Below, in pieces: positions 34,130 through 43,000 of a DNA stretch of 64,000 bases (positions are counted from its first letter, which is position 1; each line of letters opens with the position of its first letter). The translations under genes and the position numbers were made by a program. This stretch comes from Rhodospirillales bacterium (GTDB lineage: Bacteria > Pseudomonadota > Alphaproteobacteria > Rhodospirillales > WMHbin7). The stretch spans positions 37,884 through 101,883 of the forward strand of contig JACRJC010000039.1 of assembly GCA_016215555.1 (NCBI GenBank), written 5' to 3'. The notes under the pieces were generated by a model. It was not told the origin of the DNA. It saw only the letters and a list, made by a program, of their open reading frames with translations, and ran no database searches.

Positions 34130-34984
34130 TTACAAGCCTGACAGAAGTTTGGGCCAAACGTCGGCCCAGCAGCAATCGTGTTCTTGACCGGGAACGACGG
34201 CCAGTCGCGGGGTTTGCCCTTCTGGAAAGCGCCGCAGATAGCTCTGCGCGACATCCCGGGGAACCACTTTGTCGTCGTTCCCGGAAAAATGGGTTTGGGG
34301 CACTCCGGACAAAGCCTGGACAAAATCGGCTGGGTTAAACGACGCGTACAAAGGGGTGATGTCATGGTGGCGTGTCCAAGCCGCCGTATCCAACACGCCG
34401 GCAACGGTGACGACCCGCTCGACATCCTTGCGCCTGGCGGCGACCAGCAAGGCGATTGTCCCTCCCCCGGAGTATCCGTAAAGACGTATTTTGCCGCTGC
34501 CCGAAAGGCGGCGGAAGTGCTCGATCGCTTGGTCTATCGCGGCGACGGCTTCTTCGGAATAGCGCGCAACGCTCCAATAGTCCGGGGCGCAGTGGCGCCT
34601 AGCCTGGCCCGTCACATACTGGCAGGGTCTGGCAATGTAAATGACATTGGGCGACCTGTCTTGCACGGCCAATTCCAGGGCGACGGGCTTTCTGGGCGTC
34701 GGGTCATCGCTTAGCCGGTCGCGGCGAATCCAGGCATAGCCGTCGCCTTCGATATACACGTTGAGTGGGGCTTGCGGCGTCCAACTTCGGGGGACGTAAG
34801 TCAGCAGATCGAAATAACCGGCATCAATCACTTGAGGCGTTAGCTGGCGCGTCGCTGCCAGGGCATCGGCCTCCTGGCGGGCTGAACTACAGGCGGTCAG
34901 GGCAAAAACGGCAAGGCTAACCAGGACGGCCGGAATCCCCCTTGATTTTACCAATCCCAACGGACCCTGGCGATCGCCATCCAT
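34130..34984 (-). CDS. Lipoprotein alpha/beta hydrolase
   Basis: A 284-aa serine hydrolase-like lipoprotein. The lipobox is VFALTACSS (lipidated Cys about residue 32). Nucleophile elbow: YGYSGGGTIALLVA. Probable acid and base: NDDKVVPRDV and GQEHDCCW. Conserved strand: NVYIEGDGYAWI. The first ATG at 34984 overlaps the end of the autotransporter gene by 37 bp; a TTG at 34951 (VKSRGIPAVLVS...) would remove the overlap and give a more usual lipoprotein leader. It may deacylate or trim cell-surface glycan or lipid, judged only from context. It is followed at once by the ligase gene. Confidence 0.75.
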   Translation of the reverse strand: MDGDRQGPLGLVKSRGIPAVLVSLAVFALTACSSARQEADALAATRQLTPQVIDAGYFDLLTYVPRSWTPQAPLNVYIEGDGYAWIRRDRLSDDPTPRKPVALELAVQDRSPNVIYIARPCQYVTGQARRHCAPDYWSVARYSEEAVAAIDQAIEHFRRLSGSGKIRLYGYSGGGTIALLVAARRKDVERVVTVAGVLDTAAWTRHHDITPLYASFNPADFVQALSGVPQTHFSGNDDKVVPRDVAQSYLRRFPEGQTPRLAVVPGQEHDCCWADVWPKLLSGL

Positions 34985-36195
34985 ACGTTCAGTTCCTGGC
35001 GAAACAGTGAGTTGTTTTCTACTTCCAGGCTGCCGGTCAATCCACCTTTGCTGACTTCGAGGCCCAGGCCGCCAACCATGCCGGCGTTATCGACGATCGA
35101 CATTTGGCCATCGCCCTTCAAGACAGCATTGGGATGTTTGAAATCCCACTCGCCCATAACCTTGGCATAGGGCAGGAAGTTGCCGAAGGCATAGCCGATC
35201 TTGGCGCCGCCCGCGAGGCGCCCCAGATTGCTGGCGCTGGATTCGGCGGCAACGTTGGCGCTGTCGGTATAGGATTCCTGCGTCGAACGGGTGTAAAGAA
35301 CGCTCATCTTGGGCTGTAGGCGCCAGTTATTCAGGGCGTAAACGCCGGTCAGGTTGCTGCCGCCCATCATCCGGTTGCCCGAATAGTTGCTGCTGATGGA
35401 TCCGTACTGGCTGGTTGTGTCGTAATCGAGCCACGAATAGCCGAAGGTGGCATCGACGGTCCAGGACGGTGTGATCTTGTACGCAAAATAGGGGGCAAGG
35501 GTAACCCCCTTGGATTTATAAGTGCCGTTGTTGAAGTTGGTGGTGAGATCGATGTTCTCCCAGCCAAGGGCGAGACCTGCCAGATAACGGTCGGCGAACA
35601 GCTTGTCCATCCCGGCCATCAGACTATAGGCGTTGCCGCTCATCTTCATGTAGGGCTCGGTCTTGTCGATGTTGGCCCATAGTCCCTGGGCCCAAACCCC
35701 CATCGTCGCAGAGCCATCGCCGCCGGCAACGCCTTGCTGGCGGGTGTTGAAGCTGGAAGGCCCACTGCCACCCTGGCCGCCGCCCTGGCCGTTGCCTTCG
35801 CCGCCCCCAGGCGAAAAGCCCCCGGAACCACCGGTACCGCTTCCTCCCTGGCCACTGCCCTGGCCGCCGCCAGGCGAAAAGCCGCCTGTGCCCCCACCGC
35901 CCGTAGCGCCGCCGCCAGTACCACCCCCAGGCGAGAAACCGCCCGTGCCGCCGCCAGGAGAAAAACCGCCCGTGCCGCCCCCGACCGAAAAACCCCCTGT
36001 GGCCGCAGAACTAATAATAGTTGCGGTTTGGGTTGAGGCAACGGAAGAGACCACTGAACTCGTGGCCTGATTTGAAGCTGAGCTGCTATTGGAAACGTCG
36101 GATGCTGCAAAAGCAAAAGAGCCAGAGCATAAGGTCAGTGCAACAACCCCGTTCCCCAGCAGGCCAAGCCTTCTCAGATAGTCGTAACCACTCAA
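34948..36195 (-). CDS. Autotransporter-type outer-membrane beta-barrel protein with Gly-rich passenger
   Basis: 415 aa. A signal peptide (VVALTLCSGSFAFA) precedes a Ser/Ala-rich stretch and a Gly/Ser/Pro repeat region (residues 66-145). From about residue 160 to the end is a barrel with regularly spaced amphipathic strands (WAQGLWANIDKTEP, YLAGLALGWENIDL, WTVDATFGYSWLDYD) closing with the expected terminal aromatic, ...IARVRWDW. Barrel size (about 255 aa) fits an autotransporter beta-domain. The tiny passenger makes an exposed flexible brush or linker more likely than an enzyme. It is divergent from the GT2 gene across 97 bp. Confidence 0.8.
   Translation of the reverse strand: MSGYDYLRRLGLLGNGVVALTLCSGSFAFAASDVSNSSSASNQATSSVVSSVASTQTATIISSAATGGFSVGGGTGGFSPGGGTGGFSPGGGTGGGATGGGGTGGFSPGGGQGSGQGGSGTGGSGGFSPGGGEGNGQGGGQGGSGPSSFNTRQQGVAGGDGSATMGVWAQGLWANIDKTEPYMKMSGNAYSLMAGMDKLFADRYLAGLALGWENIDLTTNFNNGTYKSKGVTLAPYFAYKITPSWTVDATFGYSWLDYDTTSQYGSISSNYSGNRMMGGSNLTGVYALNNWRLQPKMSVLYTRSTQESYTDSANVAAESSASNLGRLAGGAKIGYAFGNFLPYAKVMGEWDFKHPNAVLKGDGQMSIVDNAGMVGGLGLEVSKGGLTGSLEVENNSLFRQELNVWMAIARVRWDW
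35761..36000 (-). repeat. Gly-rich coding repeat (TGGFSPGGG units)
   Basis: Imperfect 9-residue units TGGFSPGGG (once as TGGFSVGGG) mixed with GQGGSG blocks encode residues 66-145 of the autotransporter. At DNA level the unit is about 27 bp and highly similar between copies, so length can change by slippage or recombination. Confidence 0.8.
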
Positions 36196-36292
36196 TCGGA
36201 TAACCCCATGCCTTGCGTCGCCACGCCGCTAACAACCATTAACTGCCATAATGTGTGAAAGTGTGTTACTTTGTCAACGGATCAACTGAAGG

Positions 36293-37309
36293 ATGATATC
36301 CTTTTTTCGTGTCGATCCTCGTCAAGTTGTTATGAATTTCAAAGCATTGACCCCAGAAATGACCATGGCGAAAAATAGGCGGATCGTTGATCAACCGGTT
36401 GATCCGAGATTTTCAGCCATAGTTGTGACCTTTCGAACTGGTTCCGTGCTGTTCGATTCGTTGGCGGCCCTTGTCGAGCAGCCGTCCGTTTGCGAGGTCA
36501 TCGTGGTTGATAATGGCAATCCGGACCGGGTGGCTTGCGACCTTGACCGCCTTGCATCGACCGAGTCCAAAATTAGCCTGCTGCGGCCTGGCCGCAATCT
36601 TGGCTTTGCGTCGGGCTGCAATCTCGGCGCGGCTCAAGCGAGAGGCGAGTATCTTGCATTCGTCAATCCCGACCTGATCGTCCCAATCGGTTCTTTCGAC
36701 GTCATTAAAGGCGCCATCGCGGATTATCCCGATGCCTGGCTGCTCGGCGCCCGCCTCCTTAACATGGATGGCAGCGAACAAAAAGGCGGGCGGCGCGAGG
36801 TGTTGACGCCATGGCGCGCCATCGTCGAACTGGCCAGACTGGACCGGCTGGCGCCTTCACATCCCTATTTCAAGCGCTTTCATCTGCAAGACGGGGCGCC
36901 GCCCGACCACCCGGTCGAGATGCCGACCATCTCGGGCGCCTTCATGGTGGTGCCTCGCGATAGATTTTCTGCACTGTCCGGTTTCGATCAGGCCATGTTT
37001 CTGCATATCGAGGATATCGATCTTTGTTTGCGCGTTCTGCTGGCGGGCGGGCGGGTTCTTTATTGCGGCAATGTGCCGGTATACCATGCACGCAGCACCA
37101 GCGACACGTCACGCTGCTTCGTCGAGTGGCATAAGACCCGAAGCTCGATCATATATTTCCTCAAGCATTTTCGTTCCTCCTATCCCGCCTGGAGCCTGTA
37201 TCTGATATCGGCAATGCTGCTGTTGCGCTTTCTGCTGGTGGCAATTCAGGCCGCACCCAAAGACGGGGCGCGGCTTGCCCGACGTCTGGCCGCTGGCAAA
37301 GGGAACTGA
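36293..37309 (+). CDS. Family 2 glycosyltransferase (rhamnosyltransferase-like)
   Basis: A 338-aa GT-A enzyme. Nucleotide-binding start FSAIVVTFRTGSVLFDSL, VIVVDNGNPD, GRNLGFASGCNLGAAQARG, the metal-binding AFVNPDLIV (DxD equivalent N-P-D), SGAFMVVPRDRF and the catalytic-region FLHIEDIDLCLRVLLAGG, then a C-terminal hydrophobic helix (LYLISAMLLLRFLLVAIQ). This pattern is typical of surface-polysaccharide rhamnosyl- or related transferases. The first ATG has GAAGG touching it, which is too close; ATGs at 36359 or 36365 are possible alternatives. It is followed after 3 bp by a second GT2 gene and then the exporter genes, forming one operon to 39987. Confidence 0.85.
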   Translation: MISFFRVDPRQVVMNFKALTPEMTMAKNRRIVDQPVDPRFSAIVVTFRTGSVLFDSLAALVEQPSVCEVIVVDNGNPDRVACDLDRLASTESKISLLRPGRNLGFASGCNLGAAQARGEYLAFVNPDLIVPIGSFDVIKGAIADYPDAWLLGARLLNMDGSEQKGGRREVLTPWRAIVELARLDRLAPSHPYFKRFHLQDGAPPDHPVEMPTISGAFMVVPRDRFSALSGFDQAMFLHIEDIDLCLRVLLAGGRVLYCGNVPVYHARSTSDTSRCFVEWHKTRSSIIYFLKHFRSSYPAWSLYLISAMLLLRFLLVAIQAAPKDGARLARRLAAGKGN

Positions 37310-37312
37310 AGG

Positions 37313-38341
37313 ATGGCTTCGCAGACACCATGGGTCAGGGTCGTCATTGTCAACTACAACGCCGATAAATGGCTTCAGGCCACGATTGACGGGCTGGCTC
37401 GACAGACCTTTGCCGAGTTCGAGGCGGTGATAGTCGATAACGCTTCGACCGATGGCTCGATTGCTGGGCTGCGCCTGCCAGACTCCCGCTTCCGCTTATT
37501 GAAGGCGGGCGCCAACATTGGCTTTGCTGCGGGCTGCAATCTGGGAACCAAGGGGGCGCACACGCCCTGGCTGGCCATGCTTAACCCGGATGCCGTGCCT
37601 AATTCCGACTGGCTGGAGCGTCTGCGCGCGGCAACAGAAACGCACCGCGACGCGGTCGCCTTTGGCACAACCCAACTGATGGCCGAGGATGAAAGGCTGC
37701 TGGATGGAGGGGGAGACAATTATTCCATCTTCGGAATCGCCTGGCGCGGCGGTTTCGGCGCCCCACTCCCCCAGATTCAGCAGGATATCGATGTCTTTTC
37801 GCCTTGTGCGGCTGCAGCGCTTTACCGCACCGACGTTTACGCCGCGGTCGATGGTTTCGCCGAGACGTTCTTTTGCTTTCTCGAAGACGTCGATTTGGGA
37901 TTTCGCCTGCGTCTGCAAGGCGGGCGCATCGTGCAAGTGGCGGATGCCAAGGTTGTTCATGCCGGTTCGGCCATTGCCGGGCGCAGGAGCGCCTTTACGA
38001 TTTTCCACAGCACGCGCAATGGCGTATACATGCTGATGCGCTGCATGCCCACCCCGTTGCTGCTGCTGGCGCTGCCGCTATTTCTGGCGGCTCAGGCATG
38101 GTTGATGGCACGGACCCCCAACCGGTGGGCAAGACTTAAGGGCTTGGTCTGGGGCCTTTTGGGACTGGCGCGGGCAAGATTGTGGAAAGACAGAAAGCGC
38201 ATTCTTGAACAGCGGCGCATTTCTCTGGGTGTCTTGGCCAGATTTCTGGTTTGGGATCCTCTCAAAATTTCCCGGCGCGCCATCGTTGTCTTGCCGCAAG
38301 TTTCCTCGGCCTCTGGCTGCCAAGTCATGGAACCGGTCTGA
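37313..38341 (+). CDS. Family 2 glycosyltransferase
   Basis: 342 aa, paralogous in layout to the preceding gene: RVVIVNYNADKWLQATIDGL, VIVDNASTDGSI, GANIGFAAGCNLGTKGAH, AMLNPDAVPNSDWLE, FFCFLEDVDLGFRLRLQGG, then a C-terminal membrane-associated helix (LLLLALPLFLAAQAWLM). WbbL-like rhamnosyltransferases share this form, but the donor is not determinable. The stop lies 26 bp before the exporter permease start, consistent with one glycan assembly operon. Confidence 0.87.
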   Translation: MASQTPWVRVVIVNYNADKWLQATIDGLARQTFAEFEAVIVDNASTDGSIAGLRLPDSRFRLLKAGANIGFAAGCNLGTKGAHTPWLAMLNPDAVPNSDWLERLRAATETHRDAVAFGTTQLMAEDERLLDGGGDNYSIFGIAWRGGFGAPLPQIQQDIDVFSPCAAAALYRTDVYAAVDGFAETFFCFLEDVDLGFRLRLQGGRIVQVADAKVVHAGSAIAGRRSAFTIFHSTRNGVYMLMRCMPTPLLLLALPLFLAAQAWLMARTPNRWARLKGLVWGLLGLARARLWKDRKRILEQRRISLGVLARFLVWDPLKISRRAIVVLPQVSSASGCQVMEPV

Positions 38342-38367
38342 TCAACGACAATGGATACATAACCGTC

Positions 38368-39210
38368 ATGGCATTCTCTTCATCGGCCTTTAATCCCTTT
38401 GTAGACGGCGAGGACCGTCGCCATGCGATCCGGGCGGCCCGCAAAGATTTTGTGCAAGGCGTCATGGCATGGCGCATGTGGCTGAGCTTGGGCATTCAAG
38501 ATGTTCGCATCCGCTACAAAAGAACCTATCTGGGGCCGCTATGGATTACGGCCAGCATGGCCGGAACCTTTATCGCCATGGGCATGCTGTTCAGCGCCGT
38601 CCTTAAGAACGACGTCCGCATCTATCTGCCTTATCTGGCTGCGGGCATGGTGGCATGGGGTTTCCTAACCTCGGTGGTTTCAGATGGCCCCGGCGCCTTC
38701 GTCAGCGCCCAGCATATCATCAACGCGCTTCGCTTGCCTTTTCCGGTTTACGTTCTGCGATGCATCGTGCGCAACGGCATCGTCTTCTTGCATAACTTTG
38801 CAGCCGCTTGGGCAGCCTATTTCATCCTGGGGGGCAGCCTGAAGCCTGCGTTCCTGCTATTGCTGCTGACTATGCCGCTGCTGTTCGCTTCGGCCTTCTT
38901 CGTTGGGCTGATCCTGGCGATTCTTGGCGCGCGGTTCCGCGACCTGGGGCCCTCCGCTGGCGTCGTTATGCAATTGTTGTTTTTCATGACCCCGATCATG
39001 TGGCGCCCGGAAGACATTCCCGACGCCAGCAAATGGTGGGTGACGATCAACCCCGTGCATCACCTGCTGGAAGTCATCAGGGCACCCATGTTGGGAGGCT
39101 GGCCGCAGGCTTTGTCTTTGGAAATTGCCTGCGGCTTTACGGCGGCGCTGGGGATTCTGTCCTTTGGCCTGTTTTGTGCGTATCGTCACCGCATTTCTTA
39201 TTGGTTATAG
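38368..39210 (+). CDS. ABC-2 type polysaccharide exporter permease (Wzm/TagG-like)
   Basis: 280 aa from the ATG at 38368 (MAFSSSAFNPFVDG); the longer open frame from 38251 overlaps the GT gene and is rejected. Six hydrophobic segments follow the interface helix with WLSLGIQDVRIRYKRTYLGPLW, the hallmark of ABC-2 glycan permeases. Later FMTPIMWRPEDIP and NPVHHLLEVIRAPML match the family's P-I-x-W and N-P-x-H motifs. With the ATPase gene 3 bp downstream it forms the inner-membrane exporter for a lipid-linked surface glycan. Confidence 0.92.
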   Translation: MAFSSSAFNPFVDGEDRRHAIRAARKDFVQGVMAWRMWLSLGIQDVRIRYKRTYLGPLWITASMAGTFIAMGMLFSAVLKNDVRIYLPYLAAGMVAWGFLTSVVSDGPGAFVSAQHIINALRLPFPVYVLRCIVRNGIVFLHNFAAAWAAYFILGGSLKPAFLLLLLTMPLLFASAFFVGLILAILGARFRDLGPSAGVVMQLLFFMTPIMWRPEDIPDASKWWVTINPVHHLLEVIRAPMLGGWPQALSLEIACGFTAALGILSFGLFCAYRHRISYWL

Positions 39211-39213
39211 CGC

Positions 39214-39987
39214 ATGCCCAGCATCATCCTTGAAAAGGTGTCCGTCGATTTTCCGGTCTATGATGGGGCGCAACGCTCGTTCAGGCGCAAACTGATGCAG
39301 CTTGGCATAGGCGGCGTTATTTCGCAGCGCGGGCGCGGGCACCTGAATGTCCGCGCGCTGGACGGTATCGACCTAGCGCTGAAGGACGGCGACCGTATCG
39401 GTCTGATCGGCCACAATGGCGCCGGAAAATCGACCTTGCTGCGCATTCTGGCCGGAATCCGCGAGCCGACTTCCGGTAGTATCGTCATCGACGGAAAAAC
39501 GGCGGCCTTGCTTAGCCTGGGCTCGATACTTGATCCCGAGATGACGGGCTACGAAAACATCGAGCGGGCGAGCATGCTGCTTGAGATCCCCGGCAAGCGC
39601 CGAAAGGATCTGGTCTTGGAAGTCGAGCAATTCACTGGCCTGGGAGATTATCTCAACCTTCCGGTCAAAGTCTATTCCGCCGGTATGCAACTGCGCTTGT
39701 CTTACGCGTTGATGACGGCGCAAGAACCCGATATTTTGCTGCTTGACGAAATCTATTCTGCTGGCGACGCCGAATTTCGAGCCAAATCGGAGGAACGCAT
39801 CTGCGAACTGGGAAAAAGAACGAGCATTTTGGTTTTCTCCAGCCATGCGCCCAACGAGATCGAACGGATATGCAATAAGGTGGTGTGGTTGGAGCACGGG
39901 CGCATCCGCCGCATAGGGGCTATCGCGGACACGCTGGAGGAATTCCAGGCGGATAGAAAGATGAATGGGGCGCCGGTAGGAGGCTAG
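39214..39987 (+). CDS. ABC transporter ATP-binding protein of glycan exporter (Wzt-like)
   Basis: A 257-aa nucleotide-binding domain. The N-terminal extension VSVDFPVYDGAQRSFRRKL is typical of Wzt/TagH/KpsT. Walker A: GHNGAGKSTLL. Signature: YSAGMQLRLSYAL (Y-S-x-G-M). Walker B: DILLLDEIYSAGD. H-loop: VFSSHAPNEI. There is no C-terminal carbohydrate-binding domain, so export is probably not coupled to recognition of a capped chain end. It is the last gene of the plus-strand operon and converges with the 2274-aa gene. Confidence 0.93.
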   Translation: MPSIILEKVSVDFPVYDGAQRSFRRKLMQLGIGGVISQRGRGHLNVRALDGIDLALKDGDRIGLIGHNGAGKSTLLRILAGIREPTSGSIVIDGKTAALLSLGSILDPEMTGYENIERASMLLEIPGKRRKDLVLEVEQFTGLGDYLNLPVKVYSAGMQLRLSYALMTAQEPDILLLDEIYSAGDAEFRAKSEERICELGKRTSILVFSSHAPNEIERICNKVVWLEHGRIRRIGAIADTLEEFQADRKMNGAPVGG

Positions 39988-40042
39988 CAGATTCACGTTT
40001 TAATCCGCGCCACGAAGTGCCTTGGATTCGAATGATCTTGCG

Positions 40043-43000
40043 CTAGGCGGTTGCGGCCTCTCCGAAATATATTTTACGCATGACCTTTATGATGGGCGAA
40101 TGACCGGGTATTGCGCCATCAATCGGCGGGCCGGAAAAATATACGATCAGCGATCCCTGATCCACTTCGGTTCTGACAATTTCCCTGGCTTCGCCTGCCG
40201 GAAATAGAACCGTCCTACCCGCCAGCATGTCGCGGCGTGCTTCTTCGGTGACCTCGACGATGAAGGCCGATGTCCAGCCAGTGGCGATGCCGTTGCTCCA
40301 GTTCTGGTCGTTGGATGGCGGCAGCGGATAGGGAATGGGTATTTCGCCCTCTGTCTTAAGCGCGGAAAGAACACGTGTGAGAGCATCGCGAATTTCAACG
40401 TCCTCGGGATGTTCCAGCAACCAGTCCTTATAGTAGCCCCTGGCCCTCTCGGGCTGCCCGCATGTCTCGTGATATCTGCCCAGCGTCCTGTTGCGGTCGA
40501 GCAGCCGGGTCGCCGGATACGTCGTTTCGATTCCAAGCTCTGCCACCAGGCGGCAAAAGTCCTCGAAGCGTTTCAGTCTGGTCAGGTAAGTGTTGGTTCC
40601 ATCTGTGCTGCGCCAGAACTGGAATCCTTGGCTGAAATCCATCCCGAACTCGTCGGCCCGCTCGTAGCCCTCGGTCCCCGGGCTGAAACCGCAGAAGCTG
40701 GCGCTTGGATTGACCACCAGCTTGTGTTTCTTGTTGCGGCGCAGAAATTCCAGGACGGCGAAGGCGTCGTCCTCGGTCTCGCCGGGAAGGCCGAACATGA
40801 CGTTGTAGACCGCATCCAGCCCTGCGCGGCCATGAGCCTGTGCGATGGCGTCGATATCGGCATTGAGCGATAACCGCTTTCCAATATGGCGCATCAGCTG
40901 GGGGGATGGCGTTTCCAGGCCATAGGCAAGGCAAACGCAACCCGAGCGCTTGAGTTTGACAAGCAGTTCCAAAGTCATTTCCTTGCGGATGACCGCCTGC
41001 CCGGACCAATGAATTTTAAGGCCAGATTGCACGATAAGATCGGCCAGACGCTCAAGAACTGATATTTTGCCGTTGACCAGACTGTCTTGAAATTCGACAA
41101 AATCGAGAAATGGGTAAAGCTTCAACTGTCTTTTGATCTCGGCAAAGATAGATTCGGCTGAACGGAACCTGAAGCTTATCCAAAAGGCACGTTCCGAGCA
41201 GTAAATGCAACGATTGGGGCAGCCTCGACTGCCCATGATGGGAAGTTTGTTCGGGGTCAAATATGCCCCGAAGCTATAGTCGCTGAAATCCGCGTCCGGC
41301 AGGCCATTCAATGGCGTAATCTGCTTTCTGGGGCCGGTGTCGAAAACCGTCTTGGCATCCCTTTTCAGCAACAGGCCCGGGCAGTCGTCAAGCGATCTGT
41401 GCGTGCGAAGGCGCTCCAAAACCTCTGCCAATAGCTCCTCGCCTTCGCCCTGGGCGACAGCATCAACGGCCGCATGTTCGATGAGGCTTGTCCCTGCAAT
41501 GTCCTTGCTGGCATGAGGGCCGCCCATGATGACGAGAAGGTCGGGATTCCGCGCCTTCAACCGTCGCGCCAGATCCAAGCTAAGAAGGCAGGAGGATTCG
41601 TAAAGGGTGAATCCGACGACCTTGGCGCCTGAGGCTACAACGGTCTCGACAAAGCCTTGCGCCAGCGCTTCCAATTCGCTCAGCAGGGCGTTGACGCTTT
41701 CCCGGGTTTTCCAGAACCAAAGCGCCTGTTCCATGTCCCAGGCGTGCTCGAAGGCGGTTGGGCGTGCTGCAAAGAACTCGAGATTAAGGTCAAGGGGAAG
41801 CACCTTGAAGTTGCAGGATCTAAGGTAGGCGGTCAGCATGGCGGTGGCCAGCGGCGGCGTGTTCACGCCCCAGCCGGGCGCTTGCACCAGGACGATGTCG
41901 GGATGGTCGAGATTCTCGGGCCGGGTTAGCGAATGCTTGAAGACCGATAGAAACTTCACAAGCGCCGAGTTTTGCTTTGACTCGTGCCCCTTGCGTTCGA
42001 TTTGTCCTTGGTTGGTGACAGTGATTTCTGGCGGCTGAATTCCTTCGCGGATGCCCCTCAACCCGTTCAGTTGGACAATGGGAGAACTGAAAATCGGATC
42101 GGTCAGGAGTCGAGCAAACTCGGCATAATCAGGATGCTCGGCATCCCAGACCTTGGCGAGACGGTAGCTGGCGCCGGTCATTCCACGCGACCATTGATCG
42201 ATCAGCAGAAAGGAAACGGCATCAGCCCCATATTTCTCGCCCATTCGCACGAAATCGGCCATTTCCCTGAAGTTCGTCGCCTGAACGACGAAAAGAAATT
42301 CAAGTCGGCCAAAGCGCCGCTGGCTTCTTAGCTGGGACAGAAAATCGAGATTGTCGAGCAGGCGGGCAATTTTTCCCGGTGCTCGCAGTTTCTCATAGGT
42401 TTGCTTTGTCGCCGCATCGATCGAAAGCTGAATCTGCGCCACGCGACCTTCTAGCAGACAGTCGTTCCAGGCCTTTTCGTCGAGCAGCAGGCCGTTGGTG
42501 GACAGTCCCAGCTTCATTCCAGGGAAACGCGCGGCGGTTGTTTTCAAAACCTGCCGATAATGGCGGGACGCAAATGGATCTCCGTCGCTGCTCAGCAGCA
42601 ATAGCTCGGCGTTGTCAAGCACGGGAAGAACGCGCTGCTGAAAGATGCCGTCAAGGCGCGCCTGCTCGTTCTTGTCCGCCACAATGATTTTGGACCGGCA
42701 GGATGGACAGGCCAGATTGCAAGAGGAGTCGTAGCCAAGCTTGACGACGCGCGGGCCACTGTCCATGACAAGGCATTGCCGGTCGATGGCCGCACGCATT
42801 ACATGGCCGAGATGCTTGGACTCGACTTCGTCTCTCAAAGAAAGGCGGCGGTCAAGGATGAGATTGCATTTTTCCTTGTCGCACTGATCGAAGCTGCCGT
42901 TCAAAACGCCTTTGCGGTAAAGTTGCGCCTGCGAACCATTCCAGATGTCCTGCGGGCCGTCGGTAAATATGTTGCCGATGGCCGTGTTGTGGTTCCAGGC

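Noticed and set aside
34129..34425. N-terminal extension of the O-antigen-ligase-like protein
   Set aside because: The extension overlaps the lipoprotein hydrolase gene and has no membrane pattern; the GTG 1 bp after that gene's stop is a better start.
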